Notes: generated by a model not told the origin, from the letters alone. Counted from the first letter of the stretch, positions 39,942-50,767 are shown. The stretch: 64,000 bases of DNA from Formicarius rufipectus (GCA_013399695.1 VXAU01000307.1:512247-576246), one strand, 5' to 3'. Translations and numbers: made by a program.

Positions 39942-40707
39942 CTGAAATAAAGAAATAAAAGAAAATCTTCAACAAATACATTTATCATTCAGCTACCTGT
40001 TAACTTCATAAAAATCTCTGTGTGAAATATTTTATACAGACACTGTGGTGAGGAGAAAATAAAAATCTTCCATGACTCCCATCACCAATGGTCATAAACC
40101 CTAACGGGGTCTCATGGAGCTTCAGCTGTGCCAAAAAGCTGAGGTTGTTCTCCCAGTTAGACCCCTGTACCTGCACAGAACACTCATCTTCTTTCACAAA
40201 GCTATTCTGTTTCTCTATATGGCTTTCACTGCTACAAAGGAATGTGATCCCAGGAGCCCCTGCAAGCGGAACAGCGACAATATCTCCCCAGAACCAACAT
40301 CCTGAGAACTCACATGTTCCTAAACCCTGCACCCCAAACTTGTAGGTTTAGTTCCTTGGCCTGAACATGGAGGATCTCCCAACCATCCTGTCCTTACCAT
40401 GAAGGGCATATGTGCATAGGTCAAGGCTATGGTGGCATCTCAGAGACACACAGGTGTTGTCAGAACTTCAGAAGTGTGTGGTGGGGAGTTTCATGGGTTA
40501 AGTGGTGCAAAACACCACGTCATGTCATCTGACATCCCTCAAAGTAAGAGCAGTTTGTTCATATACACAATATTCTCTGTGCCAGAGCTGGAAGCTAAAA
40601 CAGAACAGATTTCTATTCACAGAACCTTTACCAGCTTCCATAAAAACTGGTAAACATCTGCACAGATCTCTATGGTCTAGGAATTCTCAGTGGAAACAGA
40701 AAAGGCT

Positions 40708-41038
40708 AGGACTTAAAGGAGGCTTTTAAAAAAGATGGAGACTGACTTTTTAAACGAGCAAATACTAACAGCACAAGGGGGAATGGTTTTAAATTGAAAG
40801 AGACATTTAGATGATAGATTAGGAAGAAATTCTTTATACTGAGGGTGGGCAGGCCCTGGCACAGGTTGGGCAGAGAAGCTGTGGCTGCCCCTGCATCCCT
40901 GAAAGTGTCCATGACGAAGTTGGACAGGGCTTGGAGCAGCCTGAGCTAGTGGAAGGTGTCCCTGCCCGTGGCAGGGGGTGGGACTGAGTGATCTAGAGGG
41001 TGCCTTCCAAACCAAACTATACTGTGGCTCTGTGACTT
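40708..41038 (+). mobile_element. CR1 LINE 3'-end fragment, 0.33 kb
   Basis: AGGCTTTTAAAAAAGATGGA, the AAATTGAAAGAGACATTTAG block, CACAGGTTGGGCAGAGAAGC and the tail ACTATACTGTGGCTCTGTGA are in consensus order. The middle differs from the young subfamily (it lacks CTGGCACTGGGAAG), so it is a different lineage. Confidence 0.92.
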
Positions 41039-41149
41039 TTAGCCTGTATTCTTGGCAAAGTTCCTAAACAGCTTTCAGCACAGAAGAATGTGATAGTCGT
41101 CACTTATTATGAACAACATTTCCACCCTCTTTGGAAGGAGCAAGTGGTT

Positions 41150-41440
41150 GGAAGACCTGTGGGAGCTCCCCAGGAGCCCTGGCTGCCCTGGTCTTTCTGG
41201 GGGCCCGGCGGAGCCGCTGTGCCGGGGAGCCGCTGCTTGCCTTGGCCTGGGCGAGGGGTGAGAGGTCCAGCCATTGAGCTGGAGTCAGCAGGAGCCTGGA
41301 GCAAACCCTCCTGGTGCCGGCGGGAGAGGGAACTGCTGCTGAGCACATGGAGGCCAGAGACAGCCCCGGGGCCAGGGGAATCCTGCCTGCCCCGAGGCAC
41401 GGCACACACCCTGACCGGCCCCTTCCGAACCACCACCATG
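41150..41440. other. Unassigned GC-rich block in intron 9
   Basis: This ~290-bp block is far more GC-rich than the surrounding intron and holds 13 CpG dinucleotides between 41161 and 41430, where the flanks have almost none. It starts about 110 bp after a CR1 tail. Overlapping open frames on both strands (143 and 148 codons) follow from the base composition; neither resembles a protein I know. It could be an LTR piece, a regulatory CpG-rich element or an unrecognised repeat. I cannot decide from sequence alone. Confidence 0.45.
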
Positions 41441-42540
41441 ACTTCAGACCAACTGGTGAACAACTCCCTCCTTCAGGCAAGAATCCCCCTCCACAGGGGA
41501 AGGTCTGGAGGTCCACAGTAAAATCACAACTCAGTCCTGATGCCACAGGCCGTTAGCTGAGAAGTGCCATTTGACTTTCCAGCTCCACCTGTGTGGATGT
41601 TTAAATTGTGCCACTTAGATTTACAGCATTTCACTATCAGTAATAAAAATCCAAACAGCGTTAAAGAAATTTACCAGCAACAGCAGCACATCCTGTATGA
41701 TTCTACAGAACATTAAACTAACCACCAGAAAAAATACATTCTAGACCATGTAGAATAAAGAAAACTATCCTGAATTCTAAGAGTTTTGTCACAATTAAAT
41801 TAGAAAAATTACTTTAACACAAAAAGCCAGCTTTCTTTTTATAGTCACGTGCATTAGATCATTGTGACAGCAATCAGCCGTTATTCTTCATCTTACTTTC
41901 CTCTTACCAACGCCTCAGAATGTTTACAGAAATCAAATTTAAGCTCAATTATGAGGATTACAAGCGGAAAGAAGTTTCTGGGAAACAATACGTCATTCTA
42001 TAACCATACACATCTAGAGAAAATACAGCTTCTCATGCTACTTTTGACAAAGGAAAAGTTCTTTTAAAATTTTATGATATGTGTGTAACACTTCTCAATG
42101 AAATACATTACTGGCTACTAGAGATTTGAATCCAAGTCAACCAAAAGAAAACATTAACGGAAGTTTACAGTTTAAAAAGCAGAGCAAAACAAAAACTTTA
42201 TCAACAGATTGATCTCTACCACCTCTAAATGGTATCCAATAAACTCAAGGACCATGATAGGATTCAGAATTCTTATGAGAACAAAGCCCCATCCTCATGG
42301 TCTAACAAAATTTCCTCGGTAAAGGTAATTAATTTAGAGATCAATCTGCTAAATACTTAATGGTTAAAGGAATACAAATACTGCATGAAAGTGAAAACCT
42401 CAAGAGGGATTGTTGTGGCTTCACAGGCTGTCACACAGCTCCTGAACTCTGTGCAAACTGTTGACCTGCACAAAGCCAATGAAGGGTAAAAACCCACGGC
42501 TCAAACATAGAGATTTCAGTCCATAAGGCATATTTGAGAA

Positions 42541-42692
42541 GTGTTGGAGTCCCCATCCCTGGAGGGATTTAACAGCCATGTGGAAATGGCACCTGGACAC
42601 ATGAGTTAGTGCTGGGCTTGGCAGTGCTGGGGAATGGCTGGACTCGATAATCTTGCAGGGCTTTTCCAGCCTAAGCGATTCTGTGATCCTAT
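42541..42692 (+). mobile_element. CR1 LINE 3'-end fragment, older subfamily
   Basis: TTGGAGTCCCCATCCCTGG, GGCACCTGGACACATGAGTT, TGGACTCGATAATCTTGC and CCTAAGCGATTCTGTGATCC. The copy keeps its octamer-type 3' end. Confidence 0.9.
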
Positions 42693-43130
42693 GAAAAGCA
42701 GCACAGCTGCTCACTGAGCTACCTAGACAGGTCAGGCTGTGTTAGGGAGTTATGCTGCCCCAAACAAGACCCTCTGTGGTTCAGTACAGCACAGCATATG
42801 CAGTTACCTGACAAGAGATAGCAACCAGCCTTCTCCAAAACGGTGCTGAAACCTCCCATACATACAGAACTCATGAAAGTGCTTATATTAACTTATAAAA
42901 ATTGTAAAAATAAATTAAAATTAACCTTCCTAAAATCATATTTTCCCCTCACATTTTATACAAGAATAGTCAGCAAGTCCATCCAGGTAGCAATTCAATC
43001 GCTTATCTTCACTCTACAGAATACAACTCCAGCTAAACAGGGTATCTCTAATAAAATTTTAGGGGACTCCTGCAGACTCTTGGATAACTGACCTACTTAT
43101 AAGTGAGTTTTACTTATATTTCATGAAATT

Positions 43131-43188
43131 ACAGAGTCACAGAACCATCAAGGTTGGAGGAACCCTTCAAGGTCATCTAATCCAACCG
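43131..43188 (-). mobile_element. CR1 LINE terminal fragment, 58 bp
   Basis: ACAGAGTCACAGAACCATCA, then GGTTGGAGGAACCCTTCAAG and ATCTAATCCAACCG. This is the antisense CR1 tail of the older type, about 250 bp downstream of exon 9. Confidence 0.82.
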
Positions 43189-43437
43189 TAAACAGGTCTA
43201 GAATGACAAAGGTTTCTAATATTTCAAACGTTTGAAGGACAAAGTATCCTCCTCCTGTCCCTACCCTTAAGTTCCAGCAGCTGAGGAACTTCACCTCAAA
43301 ACTCACAGAGGAAAACACACTGCCCTTCCATGGGCTTGCTGGAAGAACAAACTTTGAAAAGAGAACCTCTAAGCAATCACAACAACTTAAGATTCACTTT
43401 CACCAGTTCATGCTTAGCAGTAAGAATGAATACAAAC

Positions 43438-43620
43438 CTTGTGTGTTCTTGAAGGACATAATAGCTTGTCTGTAGGGGTTGGGTGTGTCTGGGGCATCAG
43501 TCAGGTTGGCCAAGACCAGCAGCAGCAGCAGGCTTTGGTTGGCAAGAGGGGAGCACTGCTCCAGCTGTGGGGATGCCTTGCTGCCCACCCCGCCGAGTGT
43601 GAACACTGTCCACAGTCCAG
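43438..43620 (-). CDS. DYM: DYM coding exon 9 (human numbering)
   Basis: This 183-bp exon encodes 60 whole codons from GLWTVFTLGGVGS to SFKNTQ, plus two bases completing a threonine codon at the 5' end and one base (G) of an aspartate codon at the 3' end. The upstream intron ends TTCTCTCCAG and the downstream intron begins GTTTGT, so both splice sites are canonical. It aligns with human dymeclin residues 255-315 without indels. Differences cluster in the hydrophilic stretch after VGSK (here ASPQLEQ). The core LANQSLLLLLVLANLTD is a hydrophobic helix typical of the Dymeclin family. The exon is in a 5'-partial phase, so the acceptor rather than any ATG defines its start. A CR1 fragment begins 57 bp upstream of the acceptor. 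I am very sure of the assignment. Confidence 0.97.
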
Positions 43621-43676
43621 CTGGAGAGAAAAGCACGAACAGCATGTCAGTACTTCAATAAATAAAGCTCCTTTAG

Positions 43677-43905
43677 AGGGCAGGGTTAGAGGCATTGATA
43701 GGGAGAAATTCCTGGTTGTGAGGGTGGGGAGGGGTTGGCACAGGTTGGGCAGAGAAGCTGTGGTTGCCCCCGGATCCCTGGAAGAGTCAAAGGCCAGGTT
43801 GGAGGGGGCTTGGAGCACCCTGGGCTGGTGCGAGGTGTCCCTGCCCATGGCAGGGGGTGGGACTGGATTAGCTTTGAGATCCCTTCCAACCCAAACCATT
43901 GGGTG
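43677..43905 (+). mobile_element. CR1 LINE 3'-end fragment next to the exon 9 acceptor
   Basis: It runs from AGGGCAGGGTTAGAGGCATT through CACAGGTTGGGCAGAGAAGC to CAACCCAAACCATTGGGTG. It is antisense to DYM, and its nearest edge is only 57 bp from the first base of exon 9, so it occupies the sequence just upstream of the branch-point region. Confidence 0.93.
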
Positions 43906-44529
43906 ACTCAACACGGTGCATGTACAGCTCCAGCATTAAGGCATAATGTATAAAGCAGTATTAAGTCACTGAGTGCTGCTCATCAGAACTTCTTATCACA
44001 CTGCTCAAACTTTCATGTTGGAGCCTGAAACACAGAGTCATTCTCATACTTATGGCATTAAAAAAATAAACTCCAATACTAAGTGACTTAGAAATTCCTG
44101 TTCCTAATCACAGCAGCATGCCCAGGACCAATCAGAGGAGAAGGACCATCAGTGGAGGATCAGGGGACTCCCCTCATCCGTCTCCAGCAAGTCCATTTGT
44201 CCTTCCTTGCCACTGCTCATGGGACTTTATTACATCACTGCAAAAAAATAAGAAAAGCTGCAAAACTGAAACAGAGATGTTGCAAACTCAGCATCACTAG
44301 GGGACAAGTCAGGGAAAAGGACAAAACTTCCGTGTTTATCACATCTGGGCTCCTGATACATTCTCAGGGGAGTGAGAAACTGTCCCTACTAATCACAGTG
44401 TATTAACATTCATCCCCAAATGCCTGTCTAGCAGTTCCTTTTTTTGAGTGTATCTTGAAATTTTATGGCAAAGACTGAGCATTTAATCAAATTATTCACT
44501 TAATAGGTCAAAGCCTCAAGTTATACAGG

Positions 44530-44648
44530 AAAAAAAAAAAACAAAAAAAAAAAAAAAAAAAAAAAACCAAAAAAAAAAAACCCAAAAAAAAAAAAAACAA
44601 AAACAAAAAAACAAAAAAAACCCAAAAAAACCAAAAAACCCAACAAAA
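44530..44648. repeat. A-rich low-complexity tract
   Basis: About 120 bp of A runs interrupted by C and CC/CCC, the longest low-complexity tract in the window. No LINE or SINE body abuts it on the left, so it is not obviously a retrotransposon tail. Confidence 0.9.
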
Positions 44649-45941
44649 TCTCAACTTAAATTCTTATTTCTTCTTCTAATTAATGTCTAAATCAAATATT
44701 TACTATAACACACCTACTCAAAGAAGACGGAAAATTAAGGAAGTTTAGTTTTTAATCTTCTAGTCTGAGAGATTCAAGGTGCAAACAATAAAATCCTGTA
44801 AAGCCTACTCTTAGCCCTACAAAATTTCAAGCCATTTAAAGAGTGTTTTTCTTCAAATGTAATTATGCAGTCAGATTATGTAATAAACCAGTGCTGTGTC
44901 AAAGGCAAGAGAAATAATGTCACTCAGTGTTAAGCAGCTTGAGGGAGTTCTTATAAAAAATGCACTATAATTACAGTCTTCTTAGCAAAAATTTCATGCT
45001 ACATTAATAACTCTTTATCACCATGATTTTGATCCACTGTCCTTAAATCAGAATGAATGATGCTGATGATGACGTTAGTTTTTAATCTAATGAGCTATCC
45101 AGAGAGGTATTGTGCAAAGAAATTATTGTAAACAACCTGAAATAGCCATGCATTTATCATACGTTAAATGAGTTCATATTCAGCACAGTTCCTTTCTTAA
45201 GCTTCTGTGTAACTCTGATTTTTTATTTTCCACCACCCCACCCTTCTGTGGCTGGCATCTGCCATTACTACAGCTTTCCTCAACAGCCTGGAGAAGAGGG
45301 ATGTGGCCAAAATATTGTCCATTAATCCGAATCTTCCACCAGGGGCAATGAGGCCATTCTGTCCAAGAGAAACCTGCACATTAATATATGACCCAAGTAA
45401 CCTTCTGAAGTTCTCTCTTGTGTTAGCAAGTCCTTCAGAAAAGAAACCCCATGTGACAGGTTCATGAAGTTCCTTTCGGGTCCAAAGTGCAATGTAACAT
45501 TTGGTGCTAAGTACTGATTGTGGCACCCAATGTGCTCAAGAGACATTTCTAAAGAAATTACTGTTTTTGATCATAAACAGAAGATTAAAGTGCTAAACAG
45601 ATAAACGGCCCAGGAAGACAGACAGACAGCCAGTGTTTGGAGTTTTATGTAACCTGTTCACAATATTTGAAATATCACTTTACTAAACCTAGTTTTATAT
45701 TTATGCATATTTCAAAATTACAAAGCTACGTTTAACATCTTTAACATGCAAAACATAGTAACTTATGCTACAACTTCTTAGGACCCCTCCTCACTATATT
45801 CTTCTCTATACGAAGTTAACAGAAAGCACAGCAAGAACATACACTGATATAAGGTGGCCAGAATCACATTTCAGCTTCTGCTTCTTCAGAATATCACATA
45901 AAAAAACCCCAATCCAGAATAAAAGGAAGGAAATGGCACGT

Positions 45942-46078
45942 TTAAAAGCGATGAAAGCCAGGTTGAATGGGGCTTGGAGCAATCTGGGATAGTGGAAGGT
46001 GTCCCTGCCCATGGCAGGGAGTGGAATGAGATGAGCTTGGAGGTCACTTCCAACCCAGACCACTCTGAGATTCCATGA
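45942..46078 (+). mobile_element. CR1 LINE 3'-end fragment
   Basis: GCCAGGTTGAATGGGGCTTGG, GTGTCCCTGCCCATGGCAGG and CCACTCTGAGATTCCATGAT. A ~135-bp tail of the common type. Confidence 0.9.
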
Positions 46079-46555
46079 TTTTATGAAAATTCCTGCTTAA
46101 GCCAACAGGCTAGCCTTAGGTGGCTGTGACAGTACTAGTGCTGCCTGGCATCATTCTAAGCATGAAGAGAAACTCAGCTAGAGTTCGACATGTACTTCAA
46201 CATAGAGAGCTCAGGTTTCTTCCACACTGAGTTTTCACTTTAAATTCAATTTACCCTTATTCTCTTGTCATTTTTTTGTATATCCCAAAGGAAATGCAAA
46301 TTCCTGCAGTTTTCTTAAAGCTTTTTAGGTATCTCTAGGTGGTAGCCAGGATACACTAGGGTTCTCAAAACAACACCACTAACCTGTGAAAAGGAGGGAG
46401 GGGTAGATCACCTGAAACAGCACTGTGAGCCAAAGTGTTTCTAAAGATTTGTAACTCTTGAAAAGCTTCCATGTTATGAAATACTACCTTCCTGGTCCTA
46501 ATTATAAGCATGATTATGTTAATAATCCATAACCCTAGAACAGCCTCTTCAATGT

Positions 46556-47069
46556 TGTTGTGGTTTAACACCACACAGCCAACCATTTGCTCCTCCCTGG
46601 TGAGATGGAGGAGAGAACTGGAAAAAAAGAACTTAAAAACTCAGAAGTTGAGATGAAGATAATTCACTAGGACAGAAAAGGAAGGAAAAATGATGATGGT
46701 GATGATGATGATAATAATAGAATATAGAAAAGAAGTGATGCACAATGCAGTTGCTCACCAGCTGTCCTGGCTGTGTCCCCTCCCAGCTCCATGTGTGCCC
46801 AGCCTCCTCCCTGGCAGGGCAGTGTTGTTTGGGTTGGACGGGACCTCAAAGTTCATCTCATTCTGCCCCCTTGCCATGGGCACCTTTCACTATCCCATGT
46901 TGCTCCAAGCTCCATCCAGTCTGACCTTGGACACTTCCAGGGATCCAGGGGCAGCCACAACCTGTGCCAGGGCCTCCCTATCCTCACAGGGAAGCCCTTC
47001 AAGCATCAAGATGTTACCAGCAAAATCTAGAACACACACTGTAACTCTGCTTGAGCTGAAACCAGGACA
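46556..47069 (+). mobile_element. Avian ERV LTR (ERVL-like), carrying a nested CR1
   Basis: It begins TGTTGTGGTTTAACACC and ends GAAACCAGGACA, the termini of a familiar avian endogenous-retrovirus LTR family, with the family's GATGATGATAATAATA-type stretch at 46691-46721. A minus-strand CR1 (about 46825-46996) splits it; without that the LTR is ~340 bp. The flanking 5-mers are AATGT (46551-46555) and AACAT (47070-47074), which can be reconciled as a decayed AACGT target duplication. No internal viral genes are present, so it is probably a solo LTR. Class assignment rests on the 5-bp duplication and remembered consensus. Confidence 0.7.
46825..46996 (-). mobile_element. CR1 LINE 3'-end fragment nested in the LTR
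   Basis: It begins TTGTTTGGGTTGGACGGGAC, includes CCTTGCCATGGGCACC and GATCCAGGGGCAGCCAC, and breaks off at CCTCACAGGGAAG. LTR sequence resumes after it, so the CR1 inserted later. It lacks the usual CTTCTCTGCC stretch (small internal deletion). Confidence 0.9.
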
Positions 47070-47157
47070 AACATTTACACGTACTTGGCTCACTTATTTC
47101 ATCTCTACAATTTACTGTTTTCTGCAAAATACTTTTAATTGCATTTCTCTAGTATGT

Positions 47158-47712
47158 CTAGGGTCCCTGCCTGTGTCCAGTTCTGAGCTCCGCAGGGCAG
47201 GGATGGCACAGAGCTCCAGAAGTGGTTCCAGTCAAGGCTGTGGAGGTGATAGAGGGATTGGAGATGATGAAGGGACTGAGATGATGGAGGGATTGGTGGT
47301 GATGGAGGGACTGGAGCACCTCTGTGAGCAGGAAAGGCTGAGGGAGTTGGGGCTGTTCGGCCTCCAGAGCAGACCCTGAGGGCACCTACCCGTGCTCATC
47401 AGTGCCTGCTCATCAGAGAGGGTAGAGCACAGATCAGGCTCTGCTCGGGGAGCCTAGCCCTGGCACAGGAGGGACAGGCAGAACTGATGCCCAGAAAATT
47501 TCCCCTGCACACGAGGAAGAATTTCTTGGCTGGGCAGTGACCCAGCCCTGAACAGAGACCAGAGAGGGGGTGGAGTGTCCCCACTGGGGATATCCCAGAC
47601 CCCTCTGGACACCATCTGGTGCTGTTTACTCTGGGATGGCCCTGCTGGAGCAGAAAGTGGGACCAGTGACCCACTGTGGTCACTTCCACCCTGAACCACT
47701 CTGGGATTCACT
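47158..47712 (+). mobile_element. CR1 LINE 3'-end fragment, 0.55 kb, distinct subfamily with internal expansion
   Basis: GTGTCCAGTTCTGAGCTCC, GGAAAGGCTGAGGGAGTTGG, GAGGAAGAATTTCTTGGC, GAGAGGGGGTGGAGTGTCC and CCACTCTGGGATTC follow CR1 order. The stretch 47226-47312 has expanded into imperfect copies of a GATGGAGGGATTGG-like unit where the consensus has one. The resulting plus-strand frame (to 47379) spans this CR1, the nested CR1 and the LTR and is not a gene. Confidence 0.85.
47226..47312 (+). repeat. Minisatellite-like expansion inside a CR1
   Basis: Imperfect tandem copies of about 15-20 bp built on GGAGATGATG / AGGGATTGG / AGGGACTGAG, ending at CTGGAGCACC. Units differ by several bases, so the expansion is old or was impure from the start. 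Confidence 0.7.
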
Positions 47713-47984
47713 CATATAACTTTACTTCCTGACTCAGTTCCACATGGAACCTCACTGTTAGAACTTTTGTCAACTAGAGAAATATAAAATCACGCCAATT
47801 CTTTATGGCAAATAGTCAGATACTCTGATGGAACTGACTGCTTTTAACTTTTAAACCAAATAAGCAGATACATTTTTGTCCCACTTTTCCACCAAACTAC
47901 CCGTGACAGATTTTTTTTCCCCATTCATACAACTCTAAGAAAGGCAGAGCAAGGAATGCAGGTCTTAAAGAGCAAGGTATGTTT

Positions 47985-48027
47985 TTTTGCAATAGAGAGG
48001 CTGAAACACAGTCTCTCTATTGCAAAA
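47985..48027. repeat. Strong hairpin (43 nt)
   Basis: Left arm TTTTGCAATAGAGAGGCTG and right arm CAGTCTCTCTATTGCAAAA pair over 19 positions with one G-T wobble around a 5-nt AAACA loop. The outer 15 bp are perfect. A second shorter inverted repeat (ATGGCTG/CAGCCAT, 48029-48055) follows at once, and its loop side repeats the GGCTG-AAACACAGT motif of the first. Confidence 0.9.
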
Positions 48028-50767
48028 GATGGCTGGAAACACAGTTTACAGCCATGAAAAAAAACCCAGGACTTTAACGTAGTTTGACAGCCTGTGAAAC
48101 AACACTTAAAGGCAAAATGAAGTTATGACACATTCATCAAAACAGAACTTTTTTTCACCTGACTGTTACTTGATGCAAACACAATTCTGCAGAAATCTCA
48201 GCCCAGTGCCTGGTCTCTGTTACACAATGAGATACAAATAAGGTGCATGTTTGTACCTACTTGGAGAAAAGTTCAAGTGCATTTATTTATAGTTTCATGT
48301 GACTAAGCAGAATTTTAAGAGTTTGATTGTGAAGACATTTTAGAACCAACAGACAGGTAGGAATCCAGAGGGTATTTAAAATCTCACTATACTCATGTAA
48401 AGCAATGCAGTTTATAGTCAACAACTTCCAGCAGTGCTTACCATTATTTTAAGTGAGTGTATCAACTCAGTGTGAAGTATAATTGATTTGTGAGCTCTCT
48501 TGGGGTATTCTTGAACTGGTTGCAACTAAACTAACAAAATACATGTTATTCACCTTCCAATCTTCAGTATAAAGGCTTAGAAGACAAACTCTCTGAGTTC
48601 TCCCCCCGGACAGAGCATTAAATTAACACTGAGGAAATTGGTGTTATTTATTTCCAAGTATCTTTCCATGAAATGAAGATTTAAAATTTTTTTTTCAATG
48701 TAATAGCAGCTGCAAAATGCAATCATAGTAATAAGCAAACTTCAAGCTCTTCTTTGAACAGCCTATCATTCATTAAGTTTAAATATAGACATTAAATTTC
48801 AATTAATACCAGCAAAGCTTTTTTGAGTTTGCTCATGTCTCTCCTCAGTGGAGCTTAGTAACAGAGCAGACCCTTCACTCATTCCCTCATCACACAGCCT
48901 GAGTCTCTCAAACATCATTAGCATTTTCCCATTGACTTTTACTGGTTTTGAAATTATTTTTCAGAGGGCACCAGGTTGAGGTGCAGCCACAGGCTGCTTT
49001 CAAGACTGAAAAGGATAAAATTAGAGTTTTAGTAGACATAAAGATCTTAAAAATATCTTCTTGATCTCTCCCTGCCATTTTAACATTTCCAAACCAACAA
49101 TCCTGCTCCCTTGTTGCAAAACACAAACAGATGAGGCTATAGAAGTTGGTAAAAAAGTGCTAAATATCAGAAAGAAAACCTAACCACAAAAAAAAACCCA
49201 AACCAGATCTGTTTAGTAATGTTGAGTAATCCATCCAAATCAAGTCCCAGCTCCACACTTTGCTTTCCTATTTCTGAAACTTTCAGCATTCAGAAGATTG
49301 TCCAATATTACAAAATCTACGGCATCAGTAAATACAGATGATGAAGCAAAGCAAAAGTGATTTTCATTGCATCTAATTGATACCATCATGTGCTTCCTTC
49401 ACCAAGCTCAGTGAACAAAGTATTATTAAAAGCCATTACAATTACTATTTAATTATTGTTACATTCAAGCAGCAGCTTTGGGAACTCGAGGGGTTGTTTT
49501 TTTACTTAATGCTTATTATGTGTGTCACATTTCTTAAGTCAATTCAATGGTTCTCACACTGTGGTCTGATGAACACTTTCTGGTGGCCCGTGGAGAGCTG
49601 GCAGATCACGTTGTGCTGGCTCTTGTCCTCGTTTCCAGCTGCTACATTGTGTTAGCAGAAAGCTAAAAATACATAAATACTTTCCTACGGTTACTTTTCC
49701 ATGTAAGCAATTTCTCGAGTTGCCACGGGGATGTTATGTGATAATGAATGGGAGAGGAAAACGTGGCCCATGGAATGATGAACGGGGATCAGTGAGGCAG
49801 CTTCTGTACCAAAGGCATTTTATACTCCATAAGCACAACCTCAGCATCTCAGATCTTTAGCTGAGCAACTTAAAACTGCAGATTGTGAGGAGTACTGGTA
49901 TACTTGCTTACATTATTTTTATCAAAGTCCCACTGCAGGTTTGGGAAGACTTGTTAAAGCAAGAAATTAGCAAAGGTGAAGTACAGTAAATATGGAACAA
50001 TTTTTATGTGACTTATGAACCTGCGTATTAAATATTCCATCCTTGAGTGACACTAAACTCATCTGGAGCATAAACACACAAACTATAACCTCTGACTGAA
50101 GTGCATCTGAATAAATATTTTTAATATTTTAGGTAGGGGAATTATAAAACTCAGAAGTACAAAAAATGGCTGTCTTAAGTATTGCAGTAACTTTTTGTTT
50201 GCAGTTACTTTTTAATTGCAATAACTTTTTCAGCTGACTCAAGATCTCATAAATTATTGGTGTTTGCAGTGTTGTACCTGGAATGGCAATACAAATGACA
50301 GAAGTAGCCATTTTTAATTTTCAGCAGTATTTTTTATGCTCTCCACTGTCTGGCACTGGACAAGCAGAATTAACCCAAGAGAGTTTGAGACACAGCAGGA
50401 AAGAAGTTTCACAAACAACTATAAATGAATAGTTTCTGGGTGACACACAGTCTAGCAAAATAAATTCACATTTTAAATACTGGTAGGCTAGTTGCTCTCT
50501 AAGTCATCAACAGAAAGATTTCACATGTGGGAGAGACTGCATTCAAAAGTATTTGAGACAACAGCTGTGTACCACTCTGTCTTGACTCTACCTCTTTCCT
50601 GGAATAGAGGAGTGGTACATGATGAGTACCAGAGTCCATCACTTGGAACTGCTTATCCAGGCTTAAAATCCCATCAAATTACCACTTATTCCTCAGTGCA
50701 AGGTCAAAGTCACACATCTCAACATTTACACAGTGGATTGCCATGGGCCTTATTTCATAGGCTTTGT

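Larger units (their letters stand above)
39942..43437 (-). other. DYM: DYM intron 9
   Basis: A 3,496-bp intron bounded by GTTTGT (exon 9 side) and TTTCAG (exon 10 side). It contains three CR1 fragments (40708-41038, 42541-42692, 43131-43188) and an unassigned GC-rich block at 41150-41440. The remaining stretches 39942-40707, 41441-42540, 42693-43130 and 43189-43437 show nothing I can name. Confidence 0.9.

Noticed and set aside
44530..44648. A-rich tract as the tail of a processed pseudogene
   Set aside because: No coding-like sequence or target duplication adjoins it, and the tract is broken by many C residues.
46690..47379. 229-codon plus-strand frame
   Set aside because: It runs through the LTR, a nested antisense CR1 and a second CR1; no known domain and no splice logic. 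A chance frame across repeats.
47985..48027. Hairpin as a microRNA gene
   Set aside because: The stem is only 19 bp in a 43-nt hairpin, shorter than normal miRNA precursors; reported only as an unexplained palindrome.
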